A DNA stretch of 40,194 bases from Prochlorococcus sp. AG-347-M23 (GTDB lineage: Bacteria; Cyanobacteriota; Cyanobacteriia; PCC-6307; Cyanobiaceae), in contig QCCU01000014.1 in NCBI GenBank assembly GCA_003278855.1, forward strand, positions 1 through 40,194, read 5' to 3'. Position 1 is the first letter of the stretch; the number at the start of each line of letters is the position of its first letter. Made by a program: the position numbers and the translations under genes. Shown here in pieces: positions 31,016 to 37,625 of this stretch. Under the pieces are notes generated by a model. It saw only the letters and a program-made list of their open reading frames with translations, did no database searches and was not told the origin of the DNA.

Positions 31016-31041
31016 GAGGGGGTTTTTAACCCCCTTTTTTT
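31016..31041 (+). terminator. Rho-independent terminator
   Basis: GGGGG and CCCCC form a G/C-only stem around a TTTTTAA loop, followed by seven T. It is ~25 bases after the stop of the 101-aa membrane-protein gene. Confidence 0.85.
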
Positions 31042-31177
31042 ATTAATTGCATTAAAAAGATGATTGAAAATTTTCAATCCAATTCATGGATAACTATAAA
31101 TTAAATCAGGGTTTGAAAACAATGTAATCGTAGATACCAACAGGTTTTTTAATAATTGATTATAAATTAAAAACACG

Positions 31178-31225
31178 AGTTAACCCGTTCCAATTTGTTG
31201 ACTCTGAGGTTTTAACCGTTGACTC
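31178..31225 (+). repeat. Tandem short repeats upstream of 31293
   Basis: GTTGACTC occurs at 31197-31204 and 31218-31225, exactly 21 bases apart (two helical turns), each preceded by a related TTAACC(C)GTT unit (near 31180 and 31212). This looks like a paired operator or activator site for the small gene at 31293. The rest of 31042-31292 holds no gene. Confidence 0.35.
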
Positions 31226-31292
31226 CTTATCTACTTCTAGTTGTGACTCGCAAGTTTCAAGATTCAAAAACGGTATTCATATATCTTAAATT

Positions 31293-31430
31293 ATGGAAAA
31301 AAAAATCGCAAAGAAATACGCCGATCTTATAGTCCAGGCTAATAATTCAACAGGCAGAAAAGAAGCTTTGTCATTGATTAAACAAGCAACAAAATTAAAA
31401 ACCAAACTTGATCAATACGAAATGATGTAG
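31293..31430 (+). CDS. 45-aa protein, paralogue of the one at 11423
   Basis: Frame MEKKIAKKYADLIVQANNST, then GRKEALSLIKQATKLKTKLD. It shares KKY..[IL][IV].QA.N..GRKE..SL.K.A with the 44-aa product at 11423-11557. Helical and soluble, no Cys. The repeated element upstream may regulate it. Confidence 0.7.
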   Translation: MEKKIAKKYADLIVQANNSTGRKEALSLIKQATKLKTKLDQYEMM

Positions 31431-31542
31431 CCTCTAAAAATCTACAGGATATTCAAGATGAGGTAGAAACTAGTTCCTTTTTTTTTATCCTGCTATAAAA
31501 ATACTAAGAGATTATTTAACTTATCTGCTTTAATAAAATATC

Positions 31543-31833
31543 GTGGAATTAACTGAGCTAATTAAGGATTACGTTGCTACAGAATTATTATCCAGTATTG
31601 AAATTGATTTTCTTGAAGGAGAATTATGGGAAACCACTCAACATATTGCAGAAATAAATACAGTTATCAAAGCTCCAAAAAATATATGCAAGAAATTGGG
31701 ACTAGATGAAAAATCTTGCTGGCAATTATGTTGTGCAGCCGTTCTTGACTCATCAAGACCATTAAAAAATGGACAAAAGAGAGTAGATGATTTTAAAAAA
31801 TTAATTAATCGATATGAAATCAGCTACATATAA
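31543..31833 (+). CDS. 96-aa hypothetical, paralogous to the protein at 13174
   Basis: GTG start. Middle and end, IKAPKNICKKLGLDEKSCWQ then LCCAAVLDSSRPLKNGQKRV, match the spacing of the protein at 13174-13500 (AP..IC..L.L.....W..C.A..LD...P.K.G). The CW..CC segment gives clustered Cys. The helical N-terminus begins MELTELIKDYVATELL. Followed 12 bases later by a secreted-protein gene. Function unknown. Confidence 0.65.
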   Translation: MELTELIKDYVATELLSSIEIDFLEGELWETTQHIAEINTVIKAPKNICKKLGLDEKSCWQLCCAAVLDSSRPLKNGQKRVDDFKKLINRYEISYI

Positions 31834-31845
31834 ACTAAAGACTCA

Positions 31846-32142
31846 ATGATACGTTTACTTATTGCATCAATTCTTTTTTTTACTCCACTAGAAAGTTTTG
31901 CTGATGAAAAGCAAAGAGAAATTGAGAATGAAGCTATAAATCTTGTTATTAAAAGATATGGAAAAGGCTTAGAAAATAGATTAAAAGGAACGGGAGTAAC
32001 TCCCAGTTATCGAAGTTGGTATGAAAATGATTGTTTTGTAAGTATTGCAGCAGGTACATACCAAGAAGATACTTGGTCGGCAATGAAGTGGTTTAGTGTT
32101 AATGTCTGTTCTGAATCAGCTGAAATAATGGAAAGTGAATGA
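31846..32142 (+). CDS. 98-aa exported protein
   Basis: Signal peptide MIRLLIASILFFTPLESFAD with an AxA-like cleavage site (SFA-D). The mature part is helical, then strand-rich with aromatic residues and two Cys (NDCFVSIAAG and VNVCSESA), probably a disulfide. The stop overlaps the next ATG (ATGA), coupling it to the glutamine amidotransferase. Family not recognised. Confidence 0.6.
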   Translation: MIRLLIASILFFTPLESFADEKQREIENEAINLVIKRYGKGLENRLKGTGVTPSYRSWYENDCFVSIAAGTYQEDTWSAMKWFSVNVCSESAEIMESE

Positions 32143-32876
32143 AGGAAATAAAACGCCTATTAGTTTTGCAGCATTTAGAAATAGAGGGGCCTGGTCTTTT
32201 TGAACAATTTGCTAAAGAAAGAGATTTAAAAATAGAAATTATTCGTTTAGATAATAAAAATGCTCTGCCGCAAACAAAAAAAGGTGACTTAATTTTAATT
32301 ATGGGTGGACCTATGGGTGTTAAAGATATTGGAAGCGGAAAATATCCATGGCTTAAGTTAGAAAGAGATTTTATAAAAAAAGAATTAGAAAATGAGAGAC
32401 CTATAGTAGGTGTTTGCTTAGGTGCTCAGTTGCTTGCGAGTGCTGCTGGGGGAGATGTAGAAATTCTTAAATATGGATCACCTCCAAAAGCATTACCAGA
32501 AATTGGATGGTCTCAAATTTTTATAGACAAATCGAATAAAGACTTTAAAGCACTGTTTGAAGACCCTTTTCATGTACTACATTGGCATGGAGATAGGATT
32601 TTGTTACCTAATAAAGCAGTACTCATTGCTAGTAGTGCACGTTGTAAGGAACAGTTTTTTAGGATTGGTAATTTTGCTTACGGATTACAATTCCATATAG
32701 AGACGACGGGGGGAATGATAAATAACTGGATTAAAGAAGATAAAGAGTTTGTCCTTAAAGGATTAGGCTTAAATGGTCAGGAAATTTTAAAAGAAGAGAA
32801 TAAAAAATATATTGATAAAACTTTTTCAAAAAGAAAGCTTCTAATAAGTAAATTATTTGAATTATTAGATAATTAA
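32139..32876 (+). CDS. Class I glutamine amidotransferase-like protein
   Basis: 245 aa, one GATase1 domain. The catalytic triad is visible: Cys93 in GVCLGAQLLASAAGG, His186 and Glu188 in LQFHIETT. An oxyanion-type GGPMGVKD lies at 56-63, and HWHGD at 148-152 is typical of the GMP-synthase-like stand-alone family (GuaA N-domain or YfeJ-like). No synthase partner domain follows, so the acceptor is unknown; gamma-glutamyl hydrolysis is the other option. Cytoplasmic. Overlaps the exported-protein gene by 4 bases. Confidence 0.88.
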   Translation: MKEIKRLLVLQHLEIEGPGLFEQFAKERDLKIEIIRLDNKNALPQTKKGDLILIMGGPMGVKDIGSGKYPWLKLERDFIKKELENERPIVGVCLGAQLLASAAGGDVEILKYGSPPKALPEIGWSQIFIDKSNKDFKALFEDPFHVLHWHGDRILLPNKAVLIASSARCKEQFFRIGNFAYGLQFHIETTGGMINNWIKEDKEFVLKGLGLNGQEILKEENKKYIDKTFSKRKLLISKLFELLDN

Positions 32877-32893
32877 AAAGGGCATAATCCAGT

Positions 32894-32915
32894 AAAAAAG
32901 GGCTTGATAAAGCCC
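32894..32915 (-). terminator. Terminator of the leftward hli gene
   Basis: On the minus strand GGGCTT-TATC-AAGCCC is followed by six T. It lies ~26 bases beyond the stop of the 42-aa Hli gene. Confidence 0.8.
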
Positions 32916-32941
32916 CTGAAAAAAATTAAAAAGGATTTTTA

Positions 32942-33070
32942 TTAGAAAATACCTGGAAGAATTTGACCAGTAAAATAGTAGGCTCCTACAAGAGCAAACA
33001 TTCCAAGCATTGCTGCTTTACCATTAAGCTTTTCAGCTTTTTCGGTCATGATTTTTTTTGCAAATTCCAT
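32942..33070 (-). CDS. hli: High-light-inducible protein, 42 aa
   Basis: Short one-helix Hli: MEFAKKIMTEKAEKLNGKAA then MLGMFALVGAYYFTGQILPG. The E..NG.AAM.G chlorophyll-binding motif and the C-terminal TGQI.PG[IF] are the same as in the hli genes at 33375 and 33581. Lys replaces the usual Arg in NGR, so the helix-bracing salt bridge would use Lys. Transcribed away from the three-gene hli cluster; a terminator follows. Confidence 0.9.
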   Translation of the reverse strand: MEFAKKIMTEKAEKLNGKAAMLGMFALVGAYYFTGQILPGIF

Positions 33071-33374
33071 AATAAAGTGAAATAAATTATATCTAAAAAC
33101 TAATTATTCAAATTTCAGAATGATGTAGTTTTTTCTACCAAATTGATATCTTTCTAAGGATTTAAAAATAAATACTTAAACAACAAATCGAACTCTCAAT
33201 AGTTTTCGAGCCAACCTTTAAAGCGTAGCAAGCCTAAAAAACAACTATTTAAATATATATGTCACGTAATTGTAACAGTTATGTAGTAAATATCTTGAAA
33301 ATAACTTAATTTCGGCTTAATACTTTACATTTGTTAATAGTAGTGTTACATTAATTAACAATTACAAAAATTTA
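33071..33374. other. 304-base divergent promoter region between hli genes
   Basis: No coding sequence was seen. It must hold promoters for the leftward hli (33070) and the rightward hli cluster (33375). Several GTAAxx/TTACxx half-sites occur (near 33266-33290 and 33350), but none forms a clean palindrome. Confidence 0.4.
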
Positions 33375-33581
33375 ATGGCAAATTCAAACGTTACTACTGA
33401 ATCAGGTGGCAGACAGAATATGTTTCCTACTGAGACACGACCTTACATAGATGAGTCTGTTTCTTACGACAGCTACCCACAAAATGCAGAAAAAGTTAAC
33501 GGTCGTTGGGCAATGATTGGCCTTGTTGCTTTAGTAGGTGCTTACGTTTCAACCGGACAAATTATTCCTGGCATTTTTTAA
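33375..33581 (+). CDS. hli: High-light-inducible protein, 68 aa
   Basis: N-terminal 38 residues are polar (MANSNVTTESGGRQNMFPTE). The Hli core follows, AEKVNGRWAMIGLVALVGAY then VSTGQIIPGIF. The Glu and Asn-Gly-Arg chlorophyll motif is complete. TAATG overlap couples it to the next hli gene. Thylakoid membrane; photoprotection and chlorophyll handling. Confidence 0.95.
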   Translation: MANSNVTTESGGRQNMFPTETRPYIDESVSYDSYPQNAEKVNGRWAMIGLVALVGAYVSTGQIIPGIF

Positions 33582-33841
33582 TGAGTCCACTTTCAGGTTT
33601 CTTAGCCGTAATTGTATTTTTTACAGCCATCCTCGTTGCTTATTTAACCAAGCAATTTCAAAACGAAAATTTAAACTATTCATCTTATTATCAAATGAAA
33701 AACACAAACACAAAAGTCAAAACAATTGAAAAAGAAAAAGTTGTTGCTGAAACTCTTAACGGCAGGTTCGCAATGCTTGGATTAATTGCTGCTGTTGGAG
33801 CATACCTAACAACAGGTCAAATAATTCCTGGTTTCGTTTAA
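33581..33841 (+). CDS. hli: High-light-inducible protein with an extra N-terminal helix
   Basis: 86 aa from the ATG at 33581, which overlaps the previous stop; a longer upstream frame is rejected because it reads through the preceding hli. Two hydrophobic parts: an N-terminal helix (LSGFLAVIVFFTAILVAYL) not usual in Hli, and the Hli core AETLNGRFAMLGLIAAVGAY ending TGQIIPGFV. The extra helix makes it a potential two-helix, SEP-like protein. Confidence 0.92.
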   Translation: MSPLSGFLAVIVFFTAILVAYLTKQFQNENLNYSSYYQMKNTNTKVKTIEKEKVVAETLNGRFAMLGLIAAVGAYLTTGQIIPGFV

Positions 33842-33876
33842 AAACCTACTGTTTAACATTTCTACAAATCAGAAAA

Positions 33877-34005
33877 ATGGAAAATTCAAAAACAACTTAT
33901 TGGCAGAACGCCGAGAGAACTAATGGAAGAATGGCAATGATGGGCTTATTTGCATTAGTTGTAAATTATGGCTTATTCGGATGGATAATCCCAGGAATTT
34001 TTTAA
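33877..34005 (+). CDS. hli: High-light-inducible protein, 42 aa
   Basis: MENSKTTYWQNAERTNGRMA then MMGLFALVVNYGLFGWIIPG. Minimal Hli with complete ER.NGR.AM.G motif; its ending FGWIIPGIF resembles the hli at 1500. ATG of the next gene follows the stop by one base. Confidence 0.95.
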   Translation: MENSKTTYWQNAERTNGRMAMMGLFALVVNYGLFGWIIPGIF

Positions 34006-34006
34006 A

Positions 34007-34186
34007 ATGAATTTAGGCTTACTTTTTCTTAAAGTAAATACTTTGGGAGTAATAACTCTTTCTGAACTTGATTGGATAACTAACCATCAATCTGAATTTT
34101 CAAGGTTAGATATGTCTTTAGTTATTAAGATCGGCCGTCTTATGGATTCTGGAGTGGTAGAAATTGATAATAGATTGCCTGTTTAA
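34007..34186 (+). CDS. 59-aa soluble protein of the hli cluster
   Basis: MNLGLLFLKVNTLGVITLSE then LDWITNHQSEFSRLDMSLVI. No membrane helix; alternating strands and helices suggest a small winged-helix-like or regulatory fold (GVITLSELDWI, then a helix, then a short strand). It starts one base after the last hli stop, so it is in that operon. A similar gene tail is, from memory, common in Prochlorococcus hli clusters. Function unknown. Confidence 0.65.
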   Translation: MNLGLLFLKVNTLGVITLSELDWITNHQSEFSRLDMSLVIKIGRLMDSGVVEIDNRLPV

Positions 34187-34208
34187 TTTTTAAAAAATGA
34201 TCGTCATG

Positions 34209-34245
34209 AGTGTTTGTCAATAGGGATACTGACAAACACTTTTTT
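34209..34245 (+). terminator. Strong terminator of the hli operon
   Basis: A perfect 10-bp stem AGTGTTTGTC/GACAAACACT around a 12-base loop, followed by T6. It ends the 33375-34186 transcript. Confidence 0.9.
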
Positions 34246-34263
34246 ATGAGAAAAAATATTTGT

Positions 34264-34300
34264 AAAAAAAAGAGATTGTTCTTAGCTAAAAACAATCTCT
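34264..34300 (-). terminator. Strong terminator of the leftward operon
   Basis: On the minus strand AGAGATTGTT pairs with AACAATCTCT around a 10-base loop, then a long T run. It ends transcription coming from 34394 and beyond. The two terminators stand back to back in a convergent gap. Confidence 0.9.
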
Positions 34301-34393
34301 CAATTACCTAATTCTTACATGAAAATTTCAAGTAAGCTTTCAGATCTTAACTGATTTGTTTTTATAGTAAATCCGTAAAAATGCTTTTGTAAT

Positions 34394-34609
34394 TTATCTT
34401 TTTAAACCACCTCTTTTTATCCATAGGAACCATGTAACCCAAATAGGAGGGAGGAATCTTATTAAAAAAGAAATTTTATAAATATAAAATGGGGCATTTT
34501 CACTTTGAAATAAATTCATCAAAAAGGAAGATATAGTTATCCAAAGTAAAATTATTAATATATTTGCTCCCAACAAAGCGAACTTATTTTGTTTGAATAT
34601 TTTTGGCAT
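34394..34609 (-). CDS. 71-aa two-helix membrane protein
   Basis: Helices at ~11-33 (ALLGANILIILLWITISSFL) and ~46-64 (FLIRFLPPIWVTWFLWI) with a basic tail KRGGLKR. Last gene before the terminator. Unrecognised. Confidence 0.55.
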   Translation of the reverse strand: MPKIFKQNKFALLGANILIILLWITISSFLMNLFQSENAPFYIYKISFLIRFLPPIWVTWFLWIKRGGLKR

Positions 34610-34667
34610 AAAATAAATTTTTTATATTATTAATTTTAAATAACCTTGGGAAGTAAATTATACATTT

Positions 34668-34919
34668 TCAAAAAAACTTTAAATTTAAAATCCATATCCA
34701 AATAAAAAAAATACTAAATTTTAATCCCTCTCCAAATAACATCCCAAAAGCAATAGGTGGAGAAAATATTAAAAAAAGAATAGAGAATAAACTAAATAAA
34801 GCAAATGATCCTCTTAAAAAATAATTCTTTCTTTTTGTTCTTCTTAGATTTTTTAAGGTATTCCACTCCCATTGAATAAGCCTGTAGAACTTTTCTGATA
34901 ATAAAAATAAATACTTCAT
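34668..34919 (-). CDS. 83-aa membrane protein
   Basis: A basic, amphipathic first third (RLIQWEWNTLKNLRRTKRKN) precedes two hydrophobic helices (about 37-58 and 67-82). Topology suggests a cytoplasmic N-terminus. No family recognised. Same strand and similar spacing (~55 bases) as its neighbours, so likely the same transcript. Confidence 0.5.
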   Translation of the reverse strand: MKYLFLLSEKFYRLIQWEWNTLKNLRRTKRKNYFLRGSFALFSLFSILFLIFSPPIAFGMLFGEGLKFSIFFIWIWILNLKFF

Positions 34920-34972
34920 TAATATTATTAATTTCTATCGGCTTTTCTTATTTATAAAATTAATTTCACCTG

Positions 34973-35254
34973 TTAGCAATAAACCTTATCCCCTTCTTCA
35001 GAAAGATAGTAAATTTTATTTTCTGAACTTACGAAGAAAGTTAATCCCTTATATTGTGATCTTCTAAATTTATCTAATCTAAATTTGTGTAAATCCCAAT
35101 TATCTGTACTTAAATCTGGATTTAATTCTACTTCTTTATTTTCTGGCTTATAAAAAAAATTTCTGGTTAATTTCTTCTTTAAAAATTTATCAATTCGAAA
35201 TAAAAAAAATGCAAGAATTAAAACTACCAAAATCAAAAAAAATAAAATAGCCAT
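34973..35254 (-). CDS. 93-aa membrane-anchored protein
   Basis: ATG at 35254 is used rather than a TTG two codons upstream. One N-terminal helix (AILFFLILVVLILAFFLF), then a basic stretch KFLKKKLTRNFFYKPEN and a soluble tail with TFFVSSENKIYYLSEEGDKV, probably a small beta hairpin. Unrecognised. Confidence 0.55.
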   Translation of the reverse strand: MAILFFLILVVLILAFFLFRIDKFLKKKLTRNFFYKPENKEVELNPDLSTDNWDLHKFRLDKFRRSQYKGLTFFVSSENKIYYLSEEGDKVYC

Positions 35255-35312
35255 AAACAATTTAAACCCTAAATAAAAATAAAAAAATGAGTTCTAATAT
35301 AAGAAAACTAAA

Positions 35313-35630
35313 CTAGATCAAAAAAACCCAAAGGCACTTACATAAAATATGTAAAATTTGATCAACTAACAAATTAAACTTCCCAATACATTTCAAATAG
35401 TCAATATAAAAATGTAATAAAGCTTCCAAAAGTGCAATTAAGGAAGAACCTGTTAAAAAATATACTATTAACCCATGAATAGAAACATGGCCTGTCATCC
35501 ACCAAACCCAACTAATCTTAGATTTATTTTTGGGACATTTATTTAAAGCTACTGTATCTGTTTGAATTGCAAAATCAGCTACAAAATGTCCAAGTAATAA
35601 GGGTATTAATTTATCTAAAAAATTAATCAT
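35313..35630 (-). CDS. DUF3307-type membrane protein
   Basis: 105 aa with 3-4 hydrophobic segments. The family's features are the start LIPLLLGHFVADFAIQTDTV (H..aDF.lQ), HVSIHGLIVYFL and LEALLHFYIDYLKC (H..iD..K). Members are small polytopic proteins often tied to restriction or regulatory operons; the role here is unknown. Adjacent to tpsB (18-base gap), so possibly the same transcript. Confidence 0.7.
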   Translation of the reverse strand: MINFLDKLIPLLLGHFVADFAIQTDTVALNKCPKNKSKISWVWWMTGHVSIHGLIVYFLTGSSLIALLEALLHFYIDYLKCIGKFNLLVDQILHILCKCLWVFLI

Positions 35631-35648
35631 AAGGCTTCTCTAAATTTA

Positions 35649-37334
35649 TTAAAAGGTGAATTTCAAATTAGAAAAGATACCATCGCCTAACATCCAATTA
35701 TTCCAAGTTCCTGTATTATCATCAGTCTTAATAAAATTTGCCAACCCAATTTCAAATACATTATTAGAATTTATATACCTTAAAAGTAATCCATAAGATC
35801 CTGCAGAATCCTTGGTAATTGTATTTTGAACATCAGTAACCACTTCACCAAATCCTAAAAAGGGTAAAAATTGAATTGCTTTTTTTTCTTTAGCCCAAGG
35901 AGTAAAAACCAATTCAACATCACTTAACCATCCACTATCTCCTCCAGTAACACTTTTAGGTAATCCCTTTAATCCTGAACTACCTCCTACACCAAAGCTC
36001 ATTCCACTTATTAGTGGATTTAAAGCTATTTGAGCAGATGAATTTAAATTTAATCCTAAATTATTACTTAATGTCCAAACAAGAGAATTACTTACACCTA
36101 GTGCTCTTGATTCTCCAGGGTAAATACCATTTGCTGCAAAATCTGTTAATTGAAAGCTTTCACTTATTCCTGCGATCCCCTGCTGAAATGAAATATTTCC
36201 AGAATTTAAAATAGATTCACCGATTAGTGCATAATTTAAACTGGCTTTTAAATGACCTGTCCTAACGTAACCCTCTGGATTAGATCCTGCTGATAAAGGT
36301 GTTCTAATTCCTGTTAAAAAACTTTCTGAATTACTAATATTCAATCCAAAAGATGAGCTTAGATTTTTATTTGGTTTTTCAACTAAAGATTTATCTAGTT
36401 GAAAAAGAAAAGTTAAAGAATCGAATCTCATCGTTTTTAAATCATCTTCAAATTCGACAAAATCAGACCTGCTATAAGAAATTGAGTTTGTTGAGCTGTA
36501 ACCATTTTCAAGAGGGAAAGTATATGTTCCTGAATAGGTTTGAGAGCCAATTTCAATATCTTGATCATTATTAATCTCCACCATTCCAATAAATGTGTCA
36601 CCTTTTTTTAGGATGTCAGTCTTAACAAAAGTTCCCATATTTCTCCACTGCCCAGTTCCAGAACTTCCGTCATTTCTAAGGCTAATTTCTCTTTGCCATT
36701 TCGATGGCATATAATCGACTGTTAAATTTAAAACTGCCTTTGTTGGATCACTACCTAATCTGCCTAGATTTCCTGAAATCTGACCCACATTTTTAATATT
36801 TCTTACCTCTGCAAACTTTTTCTCAAGCTCTGGTGTATGTAAGGTTTTCCCAATTAAATCCTTAAGTTTTAAAAAAGCACGCTCTCTTATTATTGGATTA
36901 TCACTTTTAACAGTTAATTCAACAACCTTTCCCATTATTACTTCTAGAGTCCCTTTCTCCTCATCAACAATTGTATAAACTCTGCTATTTACATATCCAT
37001 CTTGGATTAAAACTGCTGTTAATCTAGAAGCACAAGAATTTAAAGTTGTGGATGTTTCATCCTCTTTACAGTCTTTTAAAATTTCTTTTAATTCATTTTT
37101 GCTATAGGGAATATCTTCACCAACTATTTTTGGGAGCCATTTTAAATCTTTAACTTCAATAGTCTCTTCGGTATCAATCTTGATATTTTCAGCTTCGTTT
37201 TTTTCTATTCCATCTATTTTCACATCTTTAGAATCATTGTTATTTTTCCTTTTGTCTTCAAAGGGAGACTTCAAAGGAAGATCAACAGGTCTCGGTTGCA
37301 CAGCAATCAATATTTCAGGAAGAAGTAAAAACAA
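35649..37334 (-). CDS. TpsB outer-membrane transporter, ShlB/FhaC/HecB family
   Basis: 561 aa, normal TpsB length. It exports the TpsA protein encoded divergently at 37626. A short hydrophobic start (TTG at 37334; MFLLLPEILIAVQP) serves as signal, followed by an acidic linker, POTRA1 (about 66-140, with Cys89 and Cys101 and VNSRVYTI), POTRA2 (about 141-208, GRLGSDPTKAVLNLTVDY) and a 16-strand barrel ending in Phe561 (KFTF), the outer-membrane insertion signal. The L6 tip motif, normally VRG[FY], reads LKGL at 455-458, followed by PKSVTGGDSGWLSDVELVFT. Thus the conserved Arg is Lys here. Start codon is uncertain. Confidence 0.9.
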   Translation of the reverse strand: MFLLLPEILIAVQPRPVDLPLKSPFEDKRKNNNDSKDVKIDGIEKNEAENIKIDTEETIEVKDLKWLPKIVGEDIPYSKNELKEILKDCKEDETSTTLNSCASRLTAVLIQDGYVNSRVYTIVDEEKGTLEVIMGKVVELTVKSDNPIIRERAFLKLKDLIGKTLHTPELEKKFAEVRNIKNVGQISGNLGRLGSDPTKAVLNLTVDYMPSKWQREISLRNDGSSGTGQWRNMGTFVKTDILKKGDTFIGMVEINNDQDIEIGSQTYSGTYTFPLENGYSSTNSISYSRSDFVEFEDDLKTMRFDSLTFLFQLDKSLVEKPNKNLSSSFGLNISNSESFLTGIRTPLSAGSNPEGYVRTGHLKASLNYALIGESILNSGNISFQQGIAGISESFQLTDFAANGIYPGESRALGVSNSLVWTLSNNLGLNLNSSAQIALNPLISGMSFGVGGSSGLKGLPKSVTGGDSGWLSDVELVFTPWAKEKKAIQFLPFLGFGEVVTDVQNTITKDSAGSYGLLLRYINSNNVFEIGLANFIKTDDNTGTWNNWMLGDGIFSNLKFTF

Positions 37335-37427
37335 TATCCTTTATAAAAAGTGTACTTTCTATAATTTAACGGCAAATTAGTTAGATATTCATGTGATATT
37401 GATTTGATGACAGATAAAATGTTAATA

Positions 37428-37583
37428 ATGGTTTGGTTTAAACCTAAAAATGCAGTGAAAGAGATTTATTAGGTAGAGAAAGAACCTGTAGGAATAGTAA
37501 TTCAATGTGGGTAAGAAAATAATCTTGCTTATATCAAAACAGAATATGTAATTGTTTATACAAATATAAGATTTTGGAAATGA
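37428..37583 (+). pseudogene. Possible decayed 52-codon gene
   Basis: A frame starting MVWFKPKNAVKEIY continues after a TAG as VEKEPVGIVIQCG and after a TAA as ENNLAYIKTEYVIVYTNIRF, ending at TGA 37581-37583. Total length is a whole number of codons (52), and each piece reads like a beta-rich small protein. Two nonsense changes are needed, so this is tentative. It lies within the tpsB-tpsA divergent region, which otherwise contains no gene. Confidence 0.3.
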
Positions 37584-37625
37584 CTAATATCTTTTATATG
37601 TGTCTAAGTACGAATACTTGCCTAA

